Translations under genes and position numbers: made by a program
Part shown: positions 26,968 to 37,300 of the stretch, one piece after another
Layout of the letters: each line of letters starts with the position of its first letter
Position numbering within the stretch: the first letter of the stretch is position 1
The notes under the pieces: model-generated
Databases searched by the model: none
What the model was told of the DNA's origin: nothing
What the model saw: the letters and a program-made list of their open reading frames with translations, nothing else
Origin: Halosolutus gelatinilyticus
Lineage (GTDB): Archaea > Halobacteriota > Halobacteria > Halobacteriales > Natrialbaceae
Direction of reading: 5' to 3'
Length of the DNA stretch: 64,000 nt
Assembly: GCF_023028105.1 (NCBI RefSeq)
Contig: NZ_CP095494.1
Location: forward strand, 1 to 64,000

Positions 26968-27276
26968 ATGAAAATCACACTCAAGGACGCACTCGTGAGC
27001 GGAATTCTGATCGGGCCCGGCCGACTCGCGCACTGCGATCGATGTTTGGCGTGCCTGCGTCCGAACCACCGCGTCGAAGTCCTGGTGCTGATCGACGGCA
27101 CCGAGGTCGACGTCGTCACGACGCGCTGTGCGAGTTGCGCCCGCGGTGAGCTACATTCTGAGACGTCGCGCCCGTGCTGGCTCGCCCGTGGGACGATCGC
27201 GGCATCCGTCGACGGCGCCGGCCAATCGCGGTTGATTCTGAGTGGTGCGAGCGTGATCGATCGGTCGACCGATTAA
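26968..27276 (+). CDS. Four-cysteine small protein, intact copy 2
   Basis: A 102-residue protein, the intact homolog of the frameshifted gene at 12883-13190. It starts MKITLKDALVSGILIGPG and has CDRCLAC, then RPNHRVEVLVLIDGTEVDVV, RCASC, and a conserved end RPCWLARGTI ... SRLILSGASVIDR. The paired cysteines suggest a small zinc ribbon, though the function is unknown. The start follows a GGAGG ribosome site lying inside the decayed last CRISPR repeat. The two copies flank the cas-CRISPR block as direct repeats of about 300 bp. Confidence 0.7.
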   Translation: MKITLKDALVSGILIGPGRLAHCDRCLACLRPNHRVEVLVLIDGTEVDVVTTRCASCARGELHSETSRPCWLARGTIAASVDGAGQSRLILSGASVIDRSTD

Positions 27277-27342
27277 GAGCCAATCTCCTCGATTCAAAAG
27301 AATGGAACAAAAAGTCAGCTTAATTTGCCGACCTTATTGTCA

Positions 27343-27783
27343 CTACGGCGCCGTCGTATCGAAGTCAGCGATGCTGGTACTATCGGACACCTGTGAGTCA
27401 AGGGAACTCCCAGAACTGACACTTCCAGTGGTCCTATACGCATGGACAGTGTAGCTACTGTCAGTACCTGGGTTCACAGTTATCGTTGTGCCAGTTGAAG
27501 TGGCTACATCCGTGACTGCACCGGAACTGTCGACAACAGCAACACCGTCAGCGTTCCCGAGATTGTTCACGGTGACTTCGACCGTAGGAGTTCCGTCACC
27601 TTCAACAGAGACGCCTGCATTAACTGGTTCGCCGCCCATGTTGCTACCCAGATCGAGCACGAATGCGGCTATCACAGCGGCCAAAATGACAGTGATAGCT
27701 ACCATCAATATGACACCTATGACAGGTGACACTGCGCGTTCTTCCTCGTTACCGATCAGCTTCGGGCCAATTTTGTCTAGCAT
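27343..27783 (-). CDS. Archaeal type IV pilin
   Basis: A 146-residue precursor with the archaeal pilin N-terminal pattern: a short charged leader ([15 protein letters not shown]) and a long hydrophobic helix containing [17 protein letters not shown]. Processing by the PibD-type prepilin peptidase would occur just before the hydrophobic stretch. The mature part is a Thr/Ser-rich beta domain. Pilins assemble into surface fibres for adhesion. Upstream on the minus strand, GTATAAG near 27815-27821 fits a TATA box about 35 bases from the ATG, so the transcript leader would be short. No pilus ATPase is nearby. Confidence 0.85.
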   Translation of the reverse strand: MLDKIGPKLIGNEEERAVSPVIGVILMVAITVILAAVIAAFVLDLGSNMGGEPVNAGVSVEGDGTPTVEVTVNNLGNADGVAVVDSSGAVTDVATSTGTTITVNPGTDSSYTVHAYRTTGSVSSGSSLDSQVSDSTSIADFDTTAP

Positions 27784-28109
27784 GATTTCTCATAGCACCA
27801 CTGAACGGTAGGAAAGCTTATACCCAGGACTATGGTAGCCCGAGACGCGCACAGGAATGGGGGCTTCACACCATCCCAGAGCGCACCTTCCTGCCGTCCC
27901 GCATTTTGGTGCTGATAGCAACCAGTCTCCCGACTCCATATATAATTAAGGGATCGTGAATGTCTCGAAGACTGAAAAGGCTTTCAAACTTGATAATCAG
28001 GCCTGCATAGAAGGGTTACAGCACCCCCTTGAAGCGCCGCTGTCTATCGATTTCGAATCGGAAAGAGCAGAGCAATAACTGTTATGGCCGATGACTCATA
28101 CCTACTGCT
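27784..28109. other. Intergenic with shared promoter-like motif
   Basis: About 326 bases without a gene between the divergent pilin and the gene at 28110. TATAATTAAGGGATCGTG at 27941-27958 is a clear TATA-type box and matches the cas promoter string at 13463-13480 at 17 of 18 bases. It lies about 150 bases from the ATG at 28110, so it may serve that gene or an unannotated RNA. Confidence 0.45.
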
Positions 28110-28913
28110 ATGTCAGATTCTCCCCTTCTCGTTGCTCCGCCGGATCTGGCGCGCACCTACAGCGGCCGCGCCTACAGCGATCCGTGGGATGCGGTCGAAG
28201 ACTACCAGCGCGTCCTCGAGTACAGCGGCCGTCGGCCCAACGCGGGCGGACAGGCGATCGCCTCTGCCCTTAGTCTCCCGCGCGGTCGCGTCCGCCCGTG
28301 GCTCGATGGTTCAATCCCGCGCCCTGTCCAGGGTATCCAAACCGCAGAATCACACGGCTGGCTCCCACTTTCCGAAGATAATGAGCACTTTGAGACGATC
28401 AACCGTCTCGTCGCATGGGTATGCTCCCTCGGGACGATCAAGCCCAATTTGTTCACGCCGTACTTCCGGTACCGATCAGACGCCGATCGCGATCGCCTCG
28501 AAGCGCTCCTCGAAACCCTTGGTCTCGAACCACAACCGTTCCGAACGGATAGTGGCCCTCGAAGTGCTGAAATCTCGATCAGCGAGGACGGCGCCGTCTT
28601 CGGTCGCTTACTCGTCTGCCTCGAAGCACCGACCGACGACGAAACGATCGATATCGCACCGCAATACCTCAACGACGTCTCGAAAGCGGCCCAGAGCGAC
28701 TTCGCACGCGTGTATGTACAAAACCGAGCGGAGCACTGGGAGTGGAACGATCGGTATGTAATCGAGCACGCGAATCGCTCGGATCGCTACCGCCGAAGTC
28801 TCGCAACGTTCTTTGCGACGCTCGGGGCCGACGCTGACGTTCACGAGGACGCGATCAGTATCGATAGATGGTTTGTCGAGCAGTTGAATACTGGATCTGT
28901 AAATGCCGTCTGA
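28110..28913 (+). CDS. HTH protein, possibly LAGLIDADG-like
   Basis: A 267-residue protein. An N-terminal HTH is suggested by GGQAIASALSLPRGRVRPWL (about residues 46-65). After that, TINRLVAWVCSLGTIKPN and the later EISISEDGAVFGRLLVCLEA resemble the paired alpha-beta units of homing-endonuclease-like DNA-binding proteins, but the catalytic acidic pattern is not certain. It overlaps by 11 bases the gene at 28903, which encodes an HNH-associated repeat protein; that pairing supports a DNA-binding or homing-related function. It may equally be a non-catalytic regulator. Confidence 0.45.
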   Translation: MSDSPLLVAPPDLARTYSGRAYSDPWDAVEDYQRVLEYSGRRPNAGGQAIASALSLPRGRVRPWLDGSIPRPVQGIQTAESHGWLPLSEDNEHFETINRLVAWVCSLGTIKPNLFTPYFRYRSDADRDRLEALLETLGLEPQPFRTDSGPRSAEISISEDGAVFGRLLVCLEAPTDDETIDIAPQYLNDVSKAAQSDFARVYVQNRAEHWEWNDRYVIEHANRSDRYRRSLATFFATLGADADVHEDAISIDRWFVEQLNTGSVNAV

Positions 28914-29445
28914 CGAGGAGTATCTCGAGGACCTTCTCGAGCTCGCCGACGAGCTGGGGAAGATTCCGAGCCGCACCGAAATGAACGACGAGGGACCACA
29001 CTCGTCGACACCGTACTACAATCGGTGGGGATCGTGGAACGACGCACTCCGGGCAGCGGGTCTCGACACAAACCACGTGTATCTTTCTGAGGATGATCTC
29101 CTCTCCGATCTTAGACGGATCGCAGACGAACACGGCCAGCCGGTATTAGTCGAAGACGTCGAGGAACACGGAAAATACGACCCAGCGACGTATTTCCGAC
29201 GGTTCGAATCGTGGTTCGACGCTCGGGAGCAAGCGGGTCTGATCGCTGAGGACATCCGGCCGGCACGCCAAGTTGACGAGGACGATTTAATTGAGGCGCT
29301 TCGCGATCTCGCGATGGATCTTGGTCGGCCACCGTCGCAATCTGAAATGAACCACCGGGGCGAATATTCGATCAAACCCTACCTTCGTCGGTGGGGATCG
29401 TGGTCGAACACACTTGACGCGACGGGTCTTGGAACGCGAGAGTGA
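28903..29445 (+). CDS. HNH-associated repeat protein (three repeats)
   Basis: A 180-residue protein built of three copies of the repeat that accompanies HNH and homing endonucleases in archaea. Each has an acidic helix (LEDLLELADELGKIPS), a Met-Asn turn (TEMNDEG) and a Trp-rich end (RWGSWNDALRAAG). The middle copy is more diverged (RRFESWFDAREQAG) and the third is close to the first (RRWGSWSNTLDATG). No HNH catalytic module is attached, so it probably binds DNA only. Its start overlaps the preceding gene, indicating coupled translation. Confidence 0.75.
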   Translation: MPSDEEYLEDLLELADELGKIPSRTEMNDEGPHSSTPYYNRWGSWNDALRAAGLDTNHVYLSEDDLLSDLRRIADEHGQPVLVEDVEEHGKYDPATYFRRFESWFDAREQAGLIAEDIRPARQVDEDDLIEALRDLAMDLGRPPSQSEMNHRGEYSIKPYLRRWGSWSNTLDATGLGTRE

Positions 29446-29543
29446 TCTTGACCGATCGACAGTTGCTTGACCCAAATCCTTTTCGTCGTTGCGTAGCGTA
29501 GCCACTACCCGTCCCCCGTCCCTGCCACGGCCACGGGGAGCTT

Positions 29544-29741
29544 CTATTCGCGGTTTTTCACGACGGTGTACTCGTCGGCTTCGTCTCGCTCAATCTGGTT
29601 CCAGATCGCTCGCTTTACCGCATCTTGGATATCGTCGTCGACCGGCCCGACTTCGAGCAACCGATCGAGTGTGTTCCCTGGCATCGAGAGGCTAATTCGT
29701 CTTGATTCCGACGAATCGTCACCGTCGGGCTCGTCGCCCAT
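29544..29741 (-). CDS. Small ribbon-helix-helix-like protein
   Basis: A 65-residue protein from the ATG at 29741. After an acidic start comes SRRISLSMPGNTLDRLLEVG, a strand followed by a helix as in RHH DNA-binding proteins, then DDDIQDAVKRAIWNQIERDE as a second helix. Such proteins are often antitoxins or plasmid copy-control repressors. No toxin gene adjoins it. The frame could be read back to 29816, but that extension has poor composition. Confidence 0.5.
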   Translation of the reverse strand: MGDEPDGDDSSESRRISLSMPGNTLDRLLEVGPVDDDIQDAVKRAIWNQIERDEADEYTVVKNRE

Positions 29742-30017
29742 ACCCCCATTGTGGCACGGCCAGTCCAATAATCTATGGCATTTCAGAAGTTCGCGACACC
29801 TCGCAAATTCTCGCAAATTCTCTTAGCTACTCGCATATCTACGCGAAAACTCACGAAGTCGCGATTGTAAGGGTAACCAATAAGTAAGCGCGCGTGTAGG
29901 TACGGATAAGGACAAAACCTCACGTCAGCCACCGTTTCCCGAATAATCCTGTGAAGGAGCGTCCGGGGGTCGGGATAGCCGAGAGGCGACACGTTAGGCG
30001 TGAGTATCCGATTCTCT
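29742..30017. other. Region upstream of the long plus-strand gene run
   Basis: About 276 bases with no gene, at the start of the 25-kb co-oriented block. It should contain the operon promoter; CGAATAATCCTG near 29940 is one candidate. No tRNA or attachment repeat is recognised. Confidence 0.35.
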
Positions 30018-30683
30018 ATGAGTTCGACACAACAGTACCATGAGTCGGTAGCACAGGCTACCGAATCCTACGAGCACAACCCGGGGGAGGTGTTCGAGGA
30101 AGAGATCGAGCACGATCACACGATCTGCAATCGGTGTTTCCGCGCCCAGTTCCGGCTAGAAACGGTTGCAATCCCAGTCCGCTATGCAGAGGGCGAGTAT
30201 GGCTACGATCCTGTCGAAGAGGCTGACGTCGGGCAGGAAACCGTTCTCTGTCAAACCCAAGAGCAGACAGCGAACGTCGAGACCTGCCACCCACCGCGGA
30301 TTGAAGGCCCGATCTACGACCGATCATCGGACGATCCGATCGCGAAGGTCGAAATCCCGCTCGAATGGAAGCGAGCAAATCCGCCGGAGAAAATCTACTG
30401 TCGGTGTGGCGCTATCGACCAGGATGGGTCGCGACCACCACTCGCAAAACAAGAAGCTGTCGAGCATGCGATTCGGATCTCCAATCGACTCGAGGAGGCC
30501 GACATCGCGCACGATCGCCGGCTTCTAAAAGAACAGGTCTACCGCTGGAAAGGTGAACCGGAGCTCGCGAGCAAAGACGATACACTATTCGAACATGCTG
30601 TCCGCATGGCCGTCGAATCGGCACGTGGTCAGACGCCGATCGGAATTCGCGTTGAGGGCGGCGAGGTAGTCAGAAACGGCTGA
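30018..30683 (+). CDS. Zinc-binding protein, first gene of the surface-protein operon
   Basis: A 221-residue soluble acidic protein from the ATG at 30018. It has Cys pairs at HTICNRCFR (about residue 36) and YCRCG (about residue 128), plus a single Cys in ETVLCQTQ, so a zinc ribbon is likely. The C-terminal part is helical (VEHAIRISNRLEEADIAHD). No enzymatic motif is seen. It ends ten bases before the giant surface gene at 30694 and so probably opens the operon, perhaps as a regulator. That role is inferred from position only. Confidence 0.5.
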   Translation: MSSTQQYHESVAQATESYEHNPGEVFEEEIEHDHTICNRCFRAQFRLETVAIPVRYAEGEYGYDPVEEADVGQETVLCQTQEQTANVETCHPPRIEGPIYDRSSDDPIAKVEIPLEWKRANPPEKIYCRCGAIDQDGSRPPLAKQEAVEHAIRISNRLEEADIAHDRRLLKEQVYRWKGEPELASKDDTLFEHAVRMAVESARGQTPIGIRVEGGEVVRNG

Positions 30684-30693
30684 GAACTCGTTC

Positions 30694-33600
30694 ATGACAC
30701 GAAAATCAACTCCGAACGACGCAAATAGCCGCTGGTCTCGGCTGATCGGCGGGATCAGCTCATCCATGCCGTCTATCAACTACGAAAAGTTTCGGATGGT
30801 GTTTCTTGCGATTGTCATGGTGGCGAGCACGGTCGCGATGCCGCTCTTATTCACAGGCGGAGTCCACGGAGCCACATCAAACCATACCGGATCGGCACTC
30901 GCTCAATCTACCGATGACACAAAATACGTCTATTCAGGTGATGGATCTGGAATTGTTAAAAAGATAGACCCCAGTGACCAATCTGTAGAATGTGAATATA
31001 CGGCACCAGACCGGATTGATGCCATTTATGCCCATCCTGACGGAGAAACAATTTATATCGGTGGATATGGCGGTTATATTCAGGCAGTAAACACTATAGA
31101 TTGTACGAGACAGTGGGTATACTCTGACTATGACGGAAATGCTGTATATGATTTCGCTGTTAATGGTGATGGGACCCTTTATGCCGGTGGGCATAATGGC
31201 AATGTAATAGCTCTTGACACTTCTGATGGATCGAAACTTTGGGAATACACCGGCCACACTAGCTCAGTTTCGGGAGTCGCATACAGTAACGGAAATGTGT
31301 ATTCTGGTTCGTGGGACAACACGCTCCGTGCTATTGACGCTGACACTGGAACTAGCAAGTGGGTATACGGTGGACACTCGTATTCAGTCCGGTCCGTTGC
31401 AACTGACGGGAATGGGACGGTTTTCTCCGGCGGGATAGATGGCGAAGTCCATGCCGTCCATGCGTCTGACGGTACTAACAAATGGAAGTACAACGGTCAC
31501 GGCTCGTCTAACGTTGAGGGCCTAACTGTTGGAGGGGACGGAACAGTATACACAGCCGCGAGAAACAACGAATCTCACTCGCTAAACCCCTCTGACGGAT
31601 CACGAAATTGGATTTATGACCACGGTGACGTGGTAAGTGATGTAGCTGCAAGCGGGGATGGAAGTGTATATACTGTAGGTAACTCTGAACTCCACTCAAT
31701 TTCCACTTCCAATGGTAGCAACGAATGGGTATTCACCGGGCATGCTGGTCCTATTAACGCGGTTGAAACAGCGTATAGTCCGTCAGTTGAATTGACAGAC
31801 CCAATCACCGGCCGCGTCACCAATCAACACGGCGACCCAGTTGATAACGCGACAGTTCTGGCTCATTCGATCACTGAACCCGCACTCGACGAGTCGGACG
31901 CCCGATCGCTCGAACGGCAAGCCAAAGACCTCCGAGACGAGCTCACGAACCCGCTCCCCGAGCAGTGGGACGAGGACTATGATCTCGATGCTCACATGGA
32001 GGGCGCGAGCGGGACGTACGCACTCGTGCACGCCCAAGATGACTGGGGCATTTCGTCGTGGTCAACGTCAGCCTCGTCGAACGTCGACGAGCCGAGACTC
32101 CAGGTTGACTCGGACCAAACGGTCATCATCTCACTGTGGGACCCTGACGAGGACGGCGGCTGGTTCGACAACCAAGTCGACAATTCGTTTCCCGGCTCCA
32201 CAACTGACGGCGAGATCACCATCCGGCAACTGAGTCCGACGGGCGAGCCGATCGACTCGACCACCCATGAAACAGAGGTCATCGCGACCACGACCGGCGG
32301 CCGGGTCTTCGGCGAAAACGAACATCACGGCGTCCGCGTCGACCTCCCACCAGGAGTCTACCAGGCGGTCCCGGAGGACCATCCCGGGCGCGGCTATACG
32401 TTCGTTGTCGGCTCACCGGACGAGCTCGCCCAAGAATTCCACGACGACCTCCGGGACGAAGCTGATCGGCTCACTCGGCGTACCGAGCGAATTCAGGACT
32501 TGCTGGCCGACGACGGCCTCGTGGTCGAGACCGCGCGTACGGACGCCAACGGCGAGTTCGCGATCGAAGCGCCGTCGAACGCCGTGACCACGGATCTCAA
32601 AGCGATGAAGGCTGACGGTACGATCCTCGAGACCGACGAAAACCCCGGTCTTGATGACCTCCGGAACGCCCAACTCTCCGACTACAACGGGTCGTTCTAC
32701 CTTCCGAATCCGGTGCCGAAAACCGTCGAACCACCCGCGGAGGACGTGCAAATCACGGTCTACCGATCACCCGAAGTCCCGCTGTCGGATATGGAGTCGT
32801 TCGCCGACTTGATGGCATTCCTCGATGAACAGCGGCTCAACGAGACAATTGGAGACCTCCGAAGCGAGTACGATCAACGATTCGACGAGATGGAGCGATC
32901 GACTCTCGAACGCGTCTACGCTGACCACCGCACGCTCGTCGAGACGGTCCCCGGCGCCAAGGATCGCTATCTCGATCGATCGGACTTCGATTCGATCCAA
33001 GACGCGGAGGGCCTTTCTACGGACGAACTGAGCGAGGAGACCTCGCATATGCAGGTCGCGCTCGCGAACGTCGGTCAGATCGACCCGCCGGAGATCGACG
33101 ATCCAGAGGACCTACTCGATATCGAGGACGGCCTCCTCTCCGGTGAGCATCCAATCCCTGACGGCGTCGAAGAGGACTCGATTAGCGTCGAACTCCATCC
33201 AGTTAATGGGGAGGGCGTCGAAGTCATCGACGAAGAGTATTGGTCGGTAGAGTCGGACGGCTTCTTTGGTGGCCGATCGGTCGTCGTCGAAGACTACCCG
33301 GTCGAAGCCGAGGACGCCGCAGCCTACCAACTGCGCGTCCGTGGGGCGGGCGAGGACGGCCTACTTGACTCACCGCTTCCGATCGCGAACCCCGCGTTCG
33401 ACGGCGAGGTACCCAACATCCGCGCAGTCGATGTGTCGACGCTCTCGCCCGGCCCCGACGAGCGCGTGAGTCTGACGTTTCGGGCTGATGAAGACGCCGG
33501 AATCGGCGGGATCGAATCGATCGAGGCGATCGGCCCTGACGGCGAGCAGGTCGACACGTCGATCGACGGCGATACTGCCCGCTTTACGACCAAGGGTGCG

Positions 33601-34293
33601 GGCGAGCACTTCGTTCGTGCGACGGTCACCGACGACACGGGCTCGCAATTCGTCAAATCGTTCAGCGTGCGCGCGTTGGAGCAACCCCGATCGGACCCAC
33701 CGACGGTGCGTGCCGAACGCGGCCCGATGGGACTCTACGCGCTTGCTGGCGAGGGCGTGGACGACGCCGAGATCGCTGTCGATGGTGATAAAGTCCGCGT
33801 ACGGGCGATCGTCCCCGGCGACGAGACGCCGGGAACGATCCACGTCAAACCCGATGCTGCGCTCTCGGGATCGGCGTACGAGATCGATGTCGCCGTACTC
33901 GCAGGTCCCGAGGAACGACAGGTCTCGACCAACCTCGAGACGGTGATCCATCTGGATAGCCTCTCGGAAGAGGCCACGCTCTTCCGCGGCGAAGCAAGCA
34001 CATGGGGCGACCCAATTGAGTGGGACGGCGGCAACCGCTATGGCGAGGTTGTCGAACGAGAGAACGGCAAGATAATTCTCCGTACGTACTCGAACGACAA
34101 CGGTCAAATCACGGTCTCGATCGACGAGGACCCGGGATTCATCCGATCGAACCAGTACCGGCTTGCGCAATGGATTCCGAGCTTCTCGATTCCATTCCTT
34201 GGATCGGCGATCATCCCGGCTGCCGGTGTGGCATCGGCGATTGGCACTGTCGGTGTGGGGCTTGTGGTCGGTCGACGGCGCGTTCTTCCCTAG
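30694..34293 (+). CDS. Giant surface protein A: beta-propeller head on conserved stalk
   Basis: A 1199-residue secreted protein. A basic leader (MTRKSTPNDANSRWSRLIGG) precedes a hydrophobic signal or membrane segment (about residues 32-56). Residues about 70-365 form a PQQ/WD40-like beta-propeller, with repeats such as GTLYAGGHNGNVIALDTSDG and WEYTGHTSSVSGVAYSNGNV. From about 368 the stalk shared with the gene at 34303 begins: a carboxypeptidase-regulatory-like unit (TGRVTNQHGDPVDNATV), a helical coiled region around 700-780, Ig-like units, and a C-terminal membrane span ending VGRRRVLP. DNA for the propeller is visibly AT-richer than the stalk. Likely a cell-surface or particle-surface adhesin, inferred from architecture. 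Confidence 0.7.
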   Translation: MTRKSTPNDANSRWSRLIGGISSSMPSINYEKFRMVFLAIVMVASTVAMPLLFTGGVHGATSNHTGSALAQSTDDTKYVYSGDGSGIVKKIDPSDQSVECEYTAPDRIDAIYAHPDGETIYIGGYGGYIQAVNTIDCTRQWVYSDYDGNAVYDFAVNGDGTLYAGGHNGNVIALDTSDGSKLWEYTGHTSSVSGVAYSNGNVYSGSWDNTLRAIDADTGTSKWVYGGHSYSVRSVATDGNGTVFSGGIDGEVHAVHASDGTNKWKYNGHGSSNVEGLTVGGDGTVYTAARNNESHSLNPSDGSRNWIYDHGDVVSDVAASGDGSVYTVGNSELHSISTSNGSNEWVFTGHAGPINAVETAYSPSVELTDPITGRVTNQHGDPVDNATVLAHSITEPALDESDARSLERQAKDLRDELTNPLPEQWDEDYDLDAHMEGASGTYALVHAQDDWGISSWSTSASSNVDEPRLQVDSDQTVIISLWDPDEDGGWFDNQVDNSFPGSTTDGEITIRQLSPTGEPIDSTTHETEVIATTTGGRVFGENEHHGVRVDLPPGVYQAVPEDHPGRGYTFVVGSPDELAQEFHDDLRDEADRLTRRTERIQDLLADDGLVVETARTDANGEFAIEAPSNAVTTDLKAMKADGTILETDENPGLDDLRNAQLSDYNGSFYLPNPVPKTVEPPAEDVQITVYRSPEVPLSDMESFADLMAFLDEQRLNETIGDLRSEYDQRFDEMERSTLERVYADHRTLVETVPGAKDRYLDRSDFDSIQDAEGLSTDELSEETSHMQVALANVGQIDPPEIDDPEDLLDIEDGLLSGEHPIPDGVEEDSISVELHPVNGEGVEVIDEEYWSVESDGFFGGRSVVVEDYPVEAEDAAAYQLRVRGAGEDGLLDSPLPIANPAFDGEVPNIRAVDVSTLSPGPDERVSLTFRADEDAGIGGIESIEAIGPDGEQVDTSIDGDTARFTTKGAGEHFVRATVTDDTGSQFVKSFSVRALEQPRSDPPTVRAERGPMGLYALAGEGVDDAEIAVDGDKVRVRAIVPGDETPGTIHVKPDAALSGSAYEIDVAVLAGPEERQVSTNLETVIHLDSLSEEATLFRGEASTWGDPIEWDGGNRYGEVVERENGKIILRTYSNDNGQITVSIDEDPGFIRSNQYRLAQWIPSFSIPFLGSAIIPAAGVASAIGTVGVGLVVGRRRVLP

Positions 34294-34302
34294 GCGATCA
34301 TC

Positions 34303-37300
34303 ATGACACGGAAATCAACCCCGAGCGACGCGAACAGCCGCTGGTCTCGGTTGGCTGGCACGATCAATCTATCCATGGCGTGTAGCGGACAACTCCGAGC
34401 GATCATACTCGCGTTTTTGATGGTCGCCTCACTTCCGGTGATGTCGATCGCGTACACTGGCTTCGGGGACGGTGGGACAGCAGTTGCCGCATCTGGAAAC
34501 AGTTCCGTGACTGACGGGTTCGAGAACTATGATTCGGGCACTACCCCGGGCGGCGATTGGGAGGATACAGGAACTGCTCCTTCTGAAGTCACAATGAATC
34601 AGTCCTATGAAGGTGACAAAAGTCTGCAAGTGGGGACCTCCTCCAACAATGGTAAGGTATTTTACAGGAACCAGTCCGTTCATGCGACTGACATTGACGT
34701 TTCTGTCACTATGTATTCTCATTCTACTTCCGAGACACGATTTGCATTGCACCCGGAAGGAACAGACGATTCCCGGGTCATTGTGTCTATAGTTGGCGGA
34801 GACTTGCAGATCTATGATGGTTCATTCACTGTGATTGACAGTAATGTTAACAACAACGAATGGGTGACGGTCCAGATAAACAATGTTGATCCATCTAACG
34901 ATACCTTTTCGCTCCGCTGGGAGTCGCCAAACTCGTCAGGAGAGGCTCACGATATAGGATCTGATGGGACGATACCTGACGGAAACTTGGACCCGGAATT
35001 GTATTCTGGCGCAGAAGCTCATTTTGATCAGTTTGGATATGGTATTGGATTAGGTGGATTTTCAGAGCCGATCACCGGAACCGTCGTTGATCAACACGGC
35101 GACCCAGTTGATAACGCGACCGTCGAAGCATGGGGGATCGCCGAACCAGCACTCGACGAAAATGACGCCCGATCGCTGAAACGCCAAGCCGAGGATCTCC
35201 GCGACGAACTCGCCGATCCGATCCCCGAGCAGTGGGACGCCGACTACGATCTCGACGCCCACATGGACGCGGACGGAACGTACGCACTCGTTCACAGTGA
35301 GAGCGATTGGGGCGTCTCGAGTTGGTCGACATCGGTCTCCTCGAACGTCGACGACCCACGCCTCCAGATCGACTCGGATCAGACGGTCGTGATCTCGCTG
35401 TGGGATCCCGCCGAAGACGGCGGCTGGTTCGACAATCAGGTCGACAATTCGTTCCCGGGCTCAACCACGGACGGCGAAATCACGATCCGGCAACTCGGCC
35501 CGACGGGAGAGTCGATCGACTCGACCACGTACGAGACCGAGGTGATCGCGACCACCACGGGTGGAAGAATCACCGGCGAAAACGAACACCATGGCGTCCG
35601 CACGCGACTCCCACCGGGCGTCTATCAGGCCGTCCCCGAGGGTCACCCCGAACGTGGATATACGTTCGTTGTTGGCGATCCGGACGAGCTGTGGCAGGCG
35701 TTCGAGTCCGACCTTCGTGACGAAGCGAACCGGCTGACCGGTCGCGCCGAGCGCATCCAGTCGATGCTCCAAGAGGAGACGATCGTCCGCGAAACGGCGC
35801 GTACCGACGAAAACGGCGAGTTCGAGATCGATATTGCGTCGGATGTGGTCACCGCGGACGTCCGCGCAATGAAAGCCGACGGCACGATTCTCGACGGCCT
35901 CGAAGATCCGTCACTCGACGATCTGCGCGAGGCACAAGCGGGCAACTACAACGGATCCTTCTATCTCCCATCGCCAACGCCGAACACTGTCGAACCGCCT
36001 GCGGAGGACGTCCAGGTCACAGTCTACCGGTCGCCGGAGGTTCCACTTGGGGATATGCAGTCGCTTTCGGAGCTGCTAGCCTGGCTTGAGGACCAACGCC
36101 TCAATGAGACGATAGAGGACCTCCAGAGTGAGTATGATCAGCGGTTCGAGGAGATGGAGCGATCGACGCTCGAGCGCATCTACTCCAACCACCGCATGCT
36201 CGTCGAGACGGTCCCCGGCGCCGAAGGTCGCTACCTCGATCGATCGTCGTTCGGCGAGATCCAAGACGCCGAGAGCCTGAGTACGAACGAACTCTCGACT
36301 GAGACGACCCATATGCAGGTCGCACTCGCGAACGTCGATCAGATCGAGCCGCCCGAGCTGCCGGATTCGCCGGACAACTTGATCGATCTTGAGGACGGTC
36401 ATCTCTCCGGCGAGACACCATTACCTCCCGGCGTCGACGAGGATACGATCGCCGTCGAACTCCTTCCGGCGAACGGGCAGGGAGTCGAGACGATCCCCGA
36501 GGAGTACTGGCACGTTGAGTCGGGACTTTTCGGCGACAACACGATCGTCGTCGAAGACTACCCGGTACAGGCGACCGATGCACCGGCCTACACGCTTCGG
36601 GTCCGTGCAGGCAGTGATGAGGGCTATCTCGACGATCGAATCCCGTTCGTGAATCCTGGATTCGACGGCGAAATCCCAGGAATTCGGGCGATCGACCTGA
36701 ATACACTTTCTCCCGGTCCCAACGAGCGCGTCTCGATGACGCTCCGGACGAGTGAAGACACCAGCGTTGATGGGATCGACTCGATTGACGTCTTCGGCCC
36801 CAACGGCGAGGAGCTCAACACGACGATCGACGGCGACACCACACGATTCTCCACCAACGGAAAGGGCAAGCACTTCATTCGGTTGGCGATCACCGACGAG
36901 ACTGGATCGACGTTCGTTCGATCTTTCAGCGTGCGTGCGTTGGAACAGAGTCGGTCAGACCCTCCGACGGTTCGGGCTGAACAAAGCACGACTGGTCCGT
37001 TCGCAATCGCCGGCGAAGGACTCGATGACGCGGAGATCGCCGTCGACGGCGATGAAATCCGGGTCCGGGCGATCGTTCCGGGCGGCGAAATCCCTGGAAG
37101 CATCCACGTCAAGCCGGACGCAGTGATGGACGGCGACACGCACGAGATCGATATCGCTGTGCTCGAGGGGACCGACGAACGGCAGATATCCACGAACGTG
37201 GAGGCGGTGATCCATCTCGACTCGATCGCCGAGGACGCCGACGTGTGGCGTGGGTCGCCGAGCTTGCTTGGCCAGCCGATCAAGTGGGACGGAGGCAGCC

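Noticed and set aside
29742-30017. An attachment site or tRNA gene at the left edge of the 25-kb block
   Set aside because: I searched by eye for a tRNA-like fold and for a copy of sequences near 55 kb and found neither.
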